From contig NC_043742.1 of assembly GCF_004337985.1 (NCBI RefSeq), positions 6,466,389 through 6,530,388 of the forward strand: a stretch of DNA of 64,000 nt. The letters are read 5' to 3'. The position numbers were made by a program, and so were the translations under genes. Each line of letters opens with the position of its first letter. The stretch's first letter is position 1. The notes under the pieces are model-generated. The model was not told the DNA's origin. It made no database searches and saw only the letters and a program-made list of their open reading frames with translations. This stretch comes from Pyricularia pennisetigena (Eukaryota > Ascomycota > Sordariomycetes > Magnaporthales > Pyriculariaceae). Of the stretch, positions 11,851-21,684 are shown one piece after another.

Positions 11851-13475
11851 TCATTTGACGAGCACATCGACAACGTCCCTGTCTTCAATCCCCGCATCCC
11901 CAACAGTGTCGTTCTCGGCGAGCTTGTCGCCGTCAAACATGATGACGACCTCCTTGTCCGCCGGAATCTTGCGTACGTTGCGAAAGGCGGCGACGAGCTC
12001 ACTAATCTCAGTATCAGCCTTCGCTGAAGCCTTGACCTGATCTAAGTTTTTGGCTTTCAGAAAGATGCGTATCTTTTCAGAACTCTTGACATCTTGCGCC
12101 TGGGTCTCGTCCTGTCCATCGGCGGCAGGATTCTGGCCGGGTTCACCCTCGTCTGATATCGTCTGGTAGAGGTCTTTTTGCCGTTGCCTTTCTAGCTGCT
12201 GCATCCACTCGGCATAGATCTCCTCGGTGAACAGCTCAAAGTGGAGCTGGCCGTTGACGGTCACGCCGTCGTTGGCATGTCCTGGGCCCGTTTTTGAAAA
12301 GTCGCCGTGTGCATCCGGCATGACGCCGAGCGACATAAGCGTGGAGGAGCCATACAGCCGTCTGTCTTTCCACACCAGGAACGCCCCCTTTTCCTCCTCG
12401 TCGGTCAGCGGCCGGCCTCTGGAGGCCGAGAACGCCACGACCGTGTCCCGCAGTATTTTGATGGGCTTGCGCATCACCGTATTGATGACGACGGGGTGCA
12501 TTTTGGGCGGAGGAAGCCTCGACGTCACAAAGACTTGGATGGTCCGTTCCTCGATTGGCTTTGTGCCCCTGGCAGATTCGGCGGCTGCACGGGCGGCCTT
12601 TTGGTTTTCCCGACGCTCCCGCGCGGCGACGACAAAGTGGGCAAACTCGTTGTCTTCGTCATCCGGGCCGTCGGTAGCTGGCGCGACTTCTTCGAGATGG
12701 TCATCTATCTCTATCGGTGTTGTAGTGGTTGCCTGCTGCTCCGTCCGAGTCGGCGACGCTGCTGGATCTTTGGTCCCTGCTGGCGGCTTCCTGCTAGCGG
12801 TGGGCCTGGGGACATAATCGTCGTCCGAGTCGGATATTACGATGGAGCTGCTCGGAGCTGGTCTCACGGATGCACGCCTCGATGGCGTTGCGCTGGTGGG
12901 GGAGGCGGTTGCTTTGCCCTTGCCCAAGTCGCATTGGGCGGATCGCCGCCCAGAAGAGGTTAACAGTGACTTGTCTTTTGTCGGTGGTGGGGTGAGCGGT
13001 TTCTCATCTCGCCTGTACGGTTATACGTTGGTCAACCCAGCTCCAAAAAAAAATACTACTCCATCTTGCGTGACAAGTCCCAAGAGTGTGAGCTAGGTCC
13101 TCACCTCATGCGAATGCGCTCCTTTTCATCCTCCGATACATCATAAAGATCCGACTTTGGAGATGTGCCGTCTGCCGATGGCGAGATTTTTCGGCGTTTT
13201 CGATCACTCGATTCTTCTGATTTTTGTGTTTCTGCTGCCAGTTCCTCCTCTCGGTCCTTGACGAACACGGGGAAAAAGTCCTTGGAGCGCTTGAATAGGT
13301 CCAAGCCGTCGTCGTCCTCGTCCAGATTGATTGTGGTTGAGACCCCATCGCTCTGCCCCGTCGTGCCCGTGGCATCCGGTGCTGATTTTGTACCAGACTT
13401 TACCTTGCGCTTTTTGAACAGAGGCCTTTTTGGCTTGGATGCTGTCGACGTCTCGGGCACATCGTGGTCGTCCAT
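11851..13475 (-). CDS. RAD60/ESC2-like SUMO-like-domain protein
   Basis: Nuclear protein with a C-terminal SUMO-like domain of the RAD60/ESC2/NIP45 type; relatives act in genome stability and silencing through SUMO pathway contacts. Exons are 13105-13475 and 11851-13012, with a 92-bp intron, giving 510 aa. The N-terminus is disordered, with basic nuclear-localisation-like clusters (KRPLFKKRKVK, DRKRRK). A hydrophobic-acidic motif IVISDSDDDYV (about 180-190) looks like a SUMO-interacting motif. An additional ubiquitin-like stretch follows near TIQVFVTSRLPPP. The C-terminal domain begins at IRIFLKAKNLDQVK and carries VIMFDGDKLAENDTVGDAGI, typical of SUMO-like domains, without a terminal di-glycine. 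The family assignment rests on domain layout; orthology to RAD60 or ESC2 specifically is inference. Confidence 0.82.
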
Positions 13476-14504
13476 TTAATGCTCAGGGGGCTAGAGGCAT
13501 CCACTCGGCGCTTTGGAGAATTTCACGACTCCTGTCGCCAGTCTAGACCAGATAGCTGGCCTGTAAAGGTAAGGGGGGGAGGTTGACCCCAAGCAGTTAA
13601 TTACACGTCACGACAGTCCTTGTTGCGTGGTGCTGGTCACGTCGTAAAACGCGATGATTGATTCGGACTATTTGACAGCTGTTACAAGCAAAATAACTTC
13701 CTCCCGCGACCCAAAAAAAAAACGGCTGTCTTGCTGTTGAAACTTTTGAGCATTGAGAGCTAGAAGCGATAATTATGCGGCTGACAAACAGCGATGGCGG
13801 CACGGCAGGTTGGACCAACGCGACTTTGTTGGTGATGCACGCAACAAACAAATTCGATTGATTCAGTGGTTGCTGAGGTAGCCCCACTCAAACTTGCCTG
13901 GATTTTACCAGCACATCTGAAGTGCCCAAAACTGGCAGAGAGGGGTACCACGGTTGCCAATCCGCCTGCAGTACTTTTGGGTCTTTGAGTGGTGGCCTTG
14001 TTCGCGAGGCAACCAGATCTTGAAAAGAAATTCAGAAATCCCCCAATTTCCATTGGGTTTAACGGCCACGCACCTGACCCACAATTGCCGAGGTACCACA
14101 CCCGTTTTAGACAGCAATTCGCTTGAACCATCTCGGGCCATCCGCCTTGTTAACCGGGGAGCCGGGCATTCTTGTCGTTGTGACTTTGAATTTATGGATG
14201 ACATGGGTGTGCTCGGATTCGTCTGTCTTGTGAAAAAACAAAAGGAAGGAAGGAAGGAATAAAGTAACCTGATCAGAAGCTAGCTCGCTCTTCAGGTACG
14301 ATATTATCAATGTTATTTTAAATTAGCTGCCATGTGCTAGTTCTCCCTTCCTTAACCAATCCGTTTCCCTCCCATTTGTCATCGTTCTGGCTTTTCACTG
14401 TTCACTGATCGACCGACTCTGGACTAAATCAGGCCGTTACCATCCAACATACGAAAATCATAACTTTGCACTGTGAGGCGGTCCATCGCGCACCAGATAC
14501 AACC
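13476..14504. other. Divergent intergenic region
   Basis: About 1 kb between the divergent SUMO-like-domain gene and the dienoyl-CoA reductase gene. It contains a short GGAA tandem repeat near 14244-14259 and no recognisable coding region. Both promoters must lie here. Confidence 0.55.
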
Positions 14505-14841
14505 ATGGCAACAGAATATATGAGCGCCGTCTGGAAAGAGGGCATTTTTAGTAGGCCTCAATTCTTACTTTCTCCACGCCACGATACTAGATGGGCAAGT
14601 AACATGTACACAACACATATCCGGTCTAACCAAAATGAATAGAGGACCGAGTAATTTTTGTGACGGGTGGTGCTGGCGATATCTGCAGTGCGCAAACAAA
14701 AGCCATCGTTCACCTCGGAGCCAATGCCTGCATTATCGGCCGCAACGTCGAGAAGACTGAGAGGGTTGCTAGGGAAATCGCTCAGGTTCGACCAGGGGCC
14801 AGGGTCATTGGCATTGGAGCAGTCGACGTCAGAAAGGTTTG

Positions 14842-14905
<64 letters not shown>

Positions 14906-15646
14906 AATGTTTTATTTTTATTTTTTAAACTGACACAATTGCAGTTTGAGGACCTCAAGAAGGCGGCAGATCGCTGCGTCAGCGAGCTGGGCGCCATCGA
15001 CTTTGTCATTGCCGGAGCGGCGGGTAACTTTGTGGCGCCCATCTCGGCCCTGACGCCCAACGGGTTCAAGTCAGTCATCGACATTGACACCATAGGCACC
15101 TTCAACACTATCAAGGCGACGGTGCCGCACCTCGTGGCCTCGGCGTCGCGGAACCCGAACCCCAGCCCGACGGGGCAGACGGGAGGGCGCATCATCTACG
15201 TCTCGGCGACCTTTCACTACACGGGCGTGCCGCTCCAGGCGCACGTCTCGGCGGCAAAGGCGGGTGTCGACAGCCTCATGGCATCGGTGGCGCTCGAATA
15301 CGGCCCGCTGGGCATCACGAGCAACGTCATCTCACCCGGTGGTATCGAGGGAACCGAGGGCATGGAGCGCCTGTCCAGCGGTGAAGTTAACAAGGACCCG
15401 AAGCTGGGCGGGGCTGCGGTCCCAACTGGCCGCTGGGGAACCAAGCGCGACATTGGCGACGCGACCATCTTCCTCTTCAGCGAGGCGGGCAATTACGTCA
15501 ACGGCCACTGCCTGGTGGTCGACGGTGCTGCTTGGAGGGGTACCAACGCGGGCGTCGGCCTGGACCCGGGCATGAAGTACCCCGACTTTATCCTCAAGGG
15601 AGAGTTTTCCAAACATATCAAGTCTGGAAGGAAATCGAAGCTTTGA
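14505..15646 (+). CDS. SPS19: Peroxisomal 2,4-dienoyl-CoA reductase (SDR family)
   Basis: NADPH-dependent reductase of the auxiliary beta-oxidation pathway for fatty acids with even-numbered double bonds. Exons are 14505-14550, 14643-14836 and 14945-15646, giving 313 aa. The Rossmann nucleotide-binding motif TGGAGDICSAQ is near 23-33. The active-site block SATFHYTGVPLQAHVSAAKAG has the Lys but not the classical YxxxK tyrosine, as in the dienoyl-CoA reductase branch. The last three residues are SKL, a type 1 peroxisomal targeting signal, so the location is the peroxisome matrix. Intron 2 (108 bp) contains a long TC repeat, has no in-frame stop and is a multiple of three. Its retention would therefore insert 36 residues without breaking the frame. 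The start MATEYMSAVWKEGIF matches the family N-terminus. Confidence 0.95.
14847..14903. repeat. (TC)28 microsatellite inside intron 2 of SPS19
   Basis: An uninterrupted TC dinucleotide run of 57 nt lies between the donor at 14837 and the acceptor ending at 14944. It serves as an oversized polypyrimidine tract. Such runs change length readily by slippage. Confidence 0.97.
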
Positions 15647-16498
15647 TTTATTGTCCCTTTAACCTTTAATTCATTAAAAAGTTTTATGGCCTAGAGACGG
15701 AATTACCCTTGACTTTGGCCCAGCTCAGCATGGGGCTGGGCTTGATCAGAATCAACTTTCAATATACGACGATATTATGATTAAATAACGCATCTATTAC
15801 GGTGCTTACCGGATTTGGCTCGGGCTTTTGTGGGGTTTTTTTTATTTTTTATTTTTTGTCAGTTGTCGAGGGATATTCCGCGGCCTTTTACCCCCGGCAC
15901 TTTGGACTATGTTCTACCGGATATTATGACACGAACAGCTGCGAGGAACAAACAGACCCATTACAGATGGACGGTTGGGGCCGAGACAACCCTACGATTG
16001 GGCATTCGGTTAAGATACCAGTGGGGTCTGCCTCTAAGATCGCGCTTATCAAGGCGGCTGTCGACTCACAATGGGGATGATCCATTTCTATCTGTCTGCT
16101 TTTTTGTTCAAATTTGTCTTTTCCGGAATCCACGGCCGGTATCGCTGTCATTCACTGGCTGCTGCGGATCCGAATATCCTCTCTATTTGCGGAGTCCCTA
16201 ACAAATGCAGTCGTAAAACAGGATAGATGCATAGCTTTTCCAGGGTTACGGGCAGCCCAGGCATCTAGACTAACTCGGAGGGGTATAGAACGAGCGAATA
16301 CTCATAGAGGTCTAGGTAATCCAATGCAAACCACTATTAAAGCCGTCGCCAAGCCCTCCTGTTATTCCCTTCCGAGTTGTACTCACTCCATCTCGAGCAC
16401 TTCTTTGCCACATCTGCATTGACTTTTTTGGGGCAGATATTTTTGACGTTGACAAATAAGCCTTGCTCGTCACGGTCAGCGTCGACTAACTTGGAACA
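15647..16498. promoter_or_regulatory. Upstream region of the phosphatase-like gene
   Basis: This 852-bp gap joins the 3' end of the dienoyl-CoA reductase gene to the start of the phosphatase-like gene, both on the plus strand. No coding sequence is convincing. Pyrimidine-rich leader sequence precedes the ATG at 16499. No defined motif could be assigned. Confidence 0.45.
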
Positions 16499-18046
16499 AT
16501 GCAGCTCAAGACCAAGGCTCAGCTGTCTGCCATCCTGGGGCTGCTGCTTCCCACCCTGGCCGCAGCCGAGACCGTGCTGGGCATCTTTGTCTTCCACCGC
16601 CATGGAGACCGCACAGCAAAGTCTACTCCGCCAACCAAGCTGACGGCCCTTGGCGCCGACCAGATGCACAGCTCGGGAGAGTACTACCGGTCGCTTTATG
16701 TCGCCAGCAACGCCACCAGCCGCATCGCCGGCATCTCGTCAGACGTCGCCGTCAACTCGCAGCTCAACGTCGTCAGCCCCATCGACGTCGTGCTGCAGAA
16801 CAGCGGCCAGGCCTTCCTCCAGGGGCTCTACCCGCCCACCACGGCTGACATCCAGACCCTGGCCGACGGCAGAACGGTGCAGTCGACGCTCGGCGGCTAC
16901 CAGTACATCCCCGTCAACTCCCTCACCACAGCCGCCACGCCCAGCGGTGCTGAGAATGACGCTTGGCTTCAGTCCGGCAGCGGCTGCGCAAAGGCCGTCG
17001 CCAGCTCCAACTCGTACTTTGCCAGCCGTGACTACCTCGACACGCTCGAGAGCACCCGTGACTTTTACCAGAGCCTGATGCCTGCTATAAACCGCACCTT
17101 CAAGTCCGATGCAGCCAACTTCAAGAATGGCTATGCCAGTAAGCCTCTTTTTCTCCTCTCCTCTTTTCTGATTCTCTGCCCACTCGCCACTTGCGCGCTG
17201 TAAACTGCAGAAACTAAAACCGAGGCTGACAAAAACCCAAAAAAAAAAACACCAGTCTACGACCTCATCAACGTCGCTCAGATCCACAACGCATCCTACC
17301 AAGGCCGCAACCTGATGACGGACGCGGTCCTCCACCAGCTCTACACGCGCGCGAGCCAGCTCGAGTGGAACCTGGCCTTCAACGCCTCGGAGCCCGCGCG
17401 GGCCATCGCAGGCGCGACGCTCGCGGGCCAGGCGCTGCGGTCCCTCAACGCGACGCTGCAGCGGCCCGCGTCCTCGCCGCGCGTCGAGGTGCAGTTCGGT
17501 GCCTACGCCACCTTCTCGTCCTTCTTCGGCCTGGCCGGCCTGCACGAGCTGGGCGCCGACTTCACCGGCATCGTCGACTACGCCAGCAGCATGTCGTTTG
17601 AGCTGGTCACGAACGCGTCCGTCCCGGCCGCCGCCGGCGGTGCAGCCGTCAGCCCGGACGACGTGAGCGTGCGCTTTCGCTTCGCCAACGGCTCCGCGTC
17701 CGCCCGGTCCCCGCCGCAGGCTTACCCGCTGTTCGGGCCCGGCGAGTCCCTGATGCCGTGGTCGGCCTTCCGGAGCAACATGGAAAGGATCGCCGTTATG
17801 GACACGGCGCGCTGGTGCGAGGTGTGCGGACCCGCGTCTTCTGGTTGCGCTGCCGGCGCGGTTGGCGCTGCTTCGGGCGGGAGCGACGGTACCATCACCA
17901 AGGCCGTTGCCGGTGCAATCGGCGCTTTGGTCACTCTTGGCTTGGTGCTTGTCACGGGTGGGCTTTTCATGGGTGTCGGGGGTCTGCGGCTCGTCAAGAA
18001 GCGGGACTTGGTGCCCGCGCCGGCGTCTGACAAGATGAGTGTTTGA
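16499..18046 (+). CDS. Membrane-anchored histidine acid phosphatase-like protein
   Basis: Histidine phosphatase superfamily, branch 2 (acid phosphatase/phytase fold). Exons are 16499-17138 and 17256-18046, with a 117-bp intron, giving 476 aa. A signal peptide covers about 1-23 (hydrophobic core AILGLLLPTLAAA). The N-terminal catalytic motif RHGDRT is at 34-39. Several NxS/T sites suggest glycosylation. Near the C-terminus a hydrophobic helix (about 432-460) is followed by LVKKRD, so the protein is probably a type I membrane protein at the cell surface or in the secretory path. The second catalytic motif, normally His-Asp, should lie where the sequence reads QFGAYATFSSFF (about 293-304). There AY replaces HD. 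Activity is therefore uncertain: it may use another acid or be non-catalytic. Convergent with the 2OG oxygenase gene. Confidence 0.88.
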
Positions 18047-18352
18047 AGCCGGCTTTCCAACATTGCCCTGAGGAAATATCCCGGGTGCAGCATGCTACTT
18101 GCCCGGGCTCAAGATGAGGGGGATCACGGCGTTATGCCGGATGAAATTTTGTTACGAAAGTTGGGATCAATATCATGATTTGTATATCATCCATCATAAA
18201 AGCTTAACAAAGTCATATTCAATGCCCTCCAGAAAAATAAAAATAAAAAGACAATCATTGACGGGGGTACAAAGGGCATTTAAAACTAGGGACATATTGA
18301 AGAAAACAGGACAGCACCGACAACAAAGAAAAACAAAAAAAAAAAAGGACTT
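18047..18352. other. Convergent 3' region
   Basis: A 306-bp gap between the phosphatase-like gene and the convergent oxygenase gene. It is A-rich (several AAAATAAAA runs at 18234-18350), as expected for two polyadenylation regions. No gene is seen. Confidence 0.6.
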
Positions 18353-19750
18353 TCAAGCTTGAGCGCTAACCTCAGGGGCGACAGCCGGCACCGCGGGGGC
18401 AGCAGCAACGGGGACAGGCGCCTCCTTGGCGACGGGCTCGTCCTCGCCGTCCTCCTTCATGCCGCCTAGGATCATGGACTTGGGAGCCATGGCCTGCCAG
18501 AGCTCCGGGTCGGTGAAGGCCTTGAACTTCTCGTCGTGCCACTGGCCGGCCGTGATGAAGCGGCCCTCCGAGTCCTGGAACATGGTGTCGTCCTCGGCGC
18601 GGAGGAAGTAGGCGATGGAGTAGCGGTGCTCCGAGGGGTCAAAGGGCACGACGCGGTGGATGCACGACTGCATCTTCATGCCGCTGGCGAACCGGAGGGA
18701 GTCACCGACGTGCACAAAGGCGCAGCCGGGCTTGGGCGCCACGAAGCCCATCTCGCGCGCGCCGCAGACTCCCGGCGGTCGGATCTGCAGGCCCCATTGC
18801 TCCGAGAATAGGAGCGTGAGCGAGCTGATGTCGGTGTGCTTCTGGTGGCCCATGCTGTTCTCGTCCAGGGAGTCCGAGGGGAGGTAGTGCATCATTGAGA
18901 GCTGGTAGCAGTAGATTCTGTCAGCAGTTGAGGAGAGAGATTGTCAAATGCATGCACGCGGCAACAACACTCACCGTCGTGGTCGAGGGCCTCTCGTTAC
19001 GGTGCGACATCTCAAAGCGGGAGGCGCCAGTCAGGTTCATTCCGGTGGACAGAGCAGACAAGATGACCTTGGTGATGGTGTTGCAGCTGCCGATGGCGTT
19101 CTCCAGGATCTTCATATCGCTGCTAGTCTTGATGGCGTTGGGGATCTTGGGGCTGTCCCTCTGGATCTCGTCCCGCGAGACCTTGAGCATCTCATAGCCA
19201 TCCTTGCTGCCGGCCCTGGCTCCGGTACGGCTTCCAACAGGCTCGTAGCTATCGAGCCATGACAAGAGGAAGTTAGTATATGCATTCTTTATGGGGACTT
19301 GCTCAGGGAGACAAAAAAGAAAAAAAAAAGAAAAAAAAGATAAAGAAAGACTCACCCCAAATGAGACGAGATCAACCCAAATTCATTCTTGGCCTCAATG
19401 GGCATCTCAAAAAAGCGGTGCATGAGGTCGAGGGTCTCCTTCTGGTCGGCAAGCATCCTCCTGCCCTCAATTCCCTTCAAGTCAAGGTAGAAGTAACCCT
19501 CCTCCAAGCAGGCATTGAGGACCTTCTCGATCTCTGCAGTGTCCTGGGAGAGGAGCCGACCATAGTCGATGGTCTGCATGGGCCAGACGGGCACCCTCTT
19601 GCCCTGCCACTCGACAGTCTCGGGCATATCCGTGTTGACAACCATGATGATAGTATGAGGATGATTGATAATATGTTTGTTGACAGGTGTTTTTGAAAGG
19701 ACGGTGTTCATGTCAGATTCCAGGGTTGTTTGGACATCATAGAGGGGCAT
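18353..19750 (-). CDS. 2-oxoglutarate/Fe(II)-dependent oxygenase, isopenicillin N synthase-like
   Basis: Soluble non-haem iron oxygenase of the plant-DIOX/isopenicillin N synthase type. The substrate is unknown. Exons are 19356-19750, 18975-19248 and 18353-18901, giving 405 aa. The N-terminal DIOX_N-like part has the typical VPVWPMQTIDYGRL start and GYFYLDLKG. The iron ligands are H245 and D247 in HTDISSL and H305 in IHRVV; R316 with S318 (RYS) should bind 2-oxoglutarate. The intron-2 acceptor was set at the CAG ending at 18902, because the upstream CAG shifts the frame. A second ATG at 19645 would give 370 aa and is an equally likely start, since the first 35 residues do not resemble the family. 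The C-terminus ends in an unusual Ala/Pro/Val-rich tail. Tandem with the next gene. Confidence 0.9.
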
Positions 19751-20387
19751 TCGCTTATATATGCCTCCCTATCCACCCACCCACTTCTCGAGTCCACCAT
19801 CCCATTTGTCCTAACTAGCCAAGGTTTGTTTGCCAGGCTTGTCAGTGTAATGCACAGAGGCGCTTCAGTTTTCTGGTCTGACGAATTGGTTACTCGGGAC
19901 TAATTGCTTGGGAACCCCGCTTCCTCCACTCCCCACGATAAGTCAGTCCCCGCGGGTTCTTTGATGTGCGTCTTACACACATTCGATAGATTGGGGGGGA
20001 AAACGTACAACAAGAACAAAGACCAAGACGTACATATCACATCCCGGAAGTTTCCCATTCACAACATCCCGCCTGATATGCGCTCTTTTATTCCTGCAAC
20101 TTGCAATCTACCTTCCGTCTTGGGTTGCAGCGGTTAGTCTCCCTATGAATGAATGCATCGCCACCTCGGCAGATGGCGGATAAACCTACCCGTCCGTCAA
20201 GCTCTGATTGGGTTCATCTCCGAAACCCCTCACGCTGGCATGGCTTGGCGGAAAGCGTCCAGCCTCATCATTGCCTGGCCCACCTCGGATGCACCTGTAG
20301 CAACCCCACGTATCGAATACTGCTTGCACGGTAGGATTACTGTAGAAACCACGCTCAAGTCGAAGCCCCTCCTCGCAATTTCTCAAA
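19751..20387. promoter_or_regulatory. Upstream region of the 2OG oxygenase gene
   Basis: A 637-bp gap on the minus-strand path between the AsaB-like stop and the oxygenase start. It should hold the oxygenase promoter. Two overlapping plus-strand frames (20149-20521) resemble nothing known. No motif was assigned. Confidence 0.45.
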
Positions 20388-21212
20388 TCAGCCGTAGCGA
20401 ACCAAACACCGGACCTCGATGCTCTGCCGGCTGTCTAGATGCGCGGTGCTCGGATCCTCAAACGCCGAGTGCAGAGCCCTCCGCGCAACGCCTGTCGTGT
20501 CCGAGTCGAAACACTTTATGAGCAGCACATCCTGTGGCGTCATGGACCGCTTGTAGTGCCAGCGGTGCTCCGGGTTGTGGCGGACCACCCACTGCTCCCC
20601 CTCAAAGTCGTCCTCGACCATGATGGCCGCGACCAGGTCCTGGTCTGGGACGGTGGACGAGTCCGCCACCGCGATGGGGTCCTTTCGTATAGTCTCTATG
20701 GGCCGCCAGACGTTGATGATCTGATACCGACGCTTGACAAGCTCGTCGGCCTCGTCGGGGAACTCCCAGCGCAGCCTGAGCTCGGCGCCGTGGTACGACT
20801 GGTCGACGTGAGTCTTTGTGACGGGCCCGCGGTTCTTGAGGTTCTGCAGCCCCAAGTGGTGCCACTGCGTAGGTCCCCGGCGCACCTTGTGGTTGAAGAC
20901 GCGGACGCTTTCGGCGCCAGTGATGGACTTGAGCAGCTCCTCGCACTCGCGGTAGTAGACGGACCTTATGCTGGCCTCGTCGGTGAAATCCTTCTCCTGG
21001 CTCTCATGGTGGCAGTACTGGAATCCATGGCCGTCGAGGCTGTACTTGTCCTCGTCGCCAGTGATGTCGTGTATAACGAAGGGGTGCGCGCGGTGCGGGC
21101 GCTCGTTGGTGATGCGTCCTTTACCTATATAAATTGGTGTAGGTTTGGAACCATCCCCAGGGTCGTCCCAGTAATTCAGCGTCGTGGCTACGTTTTGTTT
21201 TTCGACTTGCAT
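20388..21212 (-). CDS. AsaB/CmcJ-type hydroxylase/desaturase
   Basis: Member of the fungal family often annotated as AsaB-like hydroxylase/desaturase or CmcJ-like 7-alpha-methoxylase subunit, thought to be non-haem Fe/2OG oxygenases and frequent in secondary-metabolite clusters. Single exon, 274 aa from the ATG at 21212. An upstream in-frame start at 21284 adds 24 residues but does not fit the family N-terminus, which begins near TTLNYWDDPGDGSKP. Conserved blocks are VRVFNHKVRRG (about 103-113), THVDQSYHGA (134-143; H135 and D137 are candidate iron ligands), RYQIINVWRPI (162-172) and ARRALHSAFEDP (243-254; H248 is the candidate third ligand). No signal peptide or membrane helix, so probably cytosolic. 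It shares a short divergent promoter with the M20 amidohydrolase gene. Confidence 0.87.
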   Translation of the reverse strand: MQVEKQNVATTLNYWDDPGDGSKPTPIYIGKGRITNERPHRAHPFVIHDITGDEDKYSLDGHGFQYCHHESQEKDFTDEASIRSVYYRECEELLKSITGAESVRVFNHKVRRGPTQWHHLGLQNLKNRGPVTKTHVDQSYHGAELRLRWEFPDEADELVKRRYQIINVWRPIETIRKDPIAVADSSTVPDQDLVAAIMVEDDFEGEQWVVRHNPEHRWHYKRSMTPQDVLLIKCFDSDTTGVARRALHSAFEDPSTAHLDSRQSIEVRCLVRYG

Positions 21213-21684
21213 TTTGGAGGGATGCGTGTCTCTGTGCAGGATGGTGTAAACATGAAGAATGGAGCTCAGTTCCTTGAGATGCACCCCTTGTTGATGACTT
21301 GGGTTTACTGCCTATTTTGGCATTGACCAGTGGAGGAAGATGCACCCATCCGGGTGCTATCGGCAACAAACTCCAGGGGGTTTTACTAGGCCTAGACCCC
21401 GCAGCTTCTAGCCGAGCGTGCCGCCTGCAACCACTAAATGACAGTCCGCCCAGCGGAGTGGGGCCGTAGCACCACGATGGATTGATTCGTGTCTTGCTTG
21501 CATGAAATCTGTGGAGTTCAACACTACGACAAACCCAGTTAATCAACGCCCAGCTCTACCAAAGTAAAGTCACAATTGACAAAATACACTCTTTATCCGA
21601 GCGCCAGCAAAAATCCGGAAGATTTCCAACCGAAAAAAGCTGGCGGCCAGCCCCGTGTCTCCTGGCTTCCTTGATGAGACGACC
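21213..21684. promoter_or_regulatory. Shared divergent promoter of AsaB-like and M20 amidohydrolase genes
   Basis: The ATG of the AsaB-like gene (21212, minus) and the ATG of the amidohydrolase gene (21685, plus) are separated by only 472 bp. This geometry commonly gives co-regulation in fungal gene clusters. I could not identify a specific palindrome or CGG repeat pair with confidence. Confidence 0.5.

Noticed and set aside
16739..17545. 268-codon minus-strand frame over the phosphatase-like gene
   Set aside because: Antisense shadow. It also crosses the intron of a well-supported plus-strand gene.
20439..21326. 295-codon plus-strand frame over the AsaB-like gene
   Set aside because: Val/Leu/Asp-rich antisense shadow of a conserved minus-strand protein.
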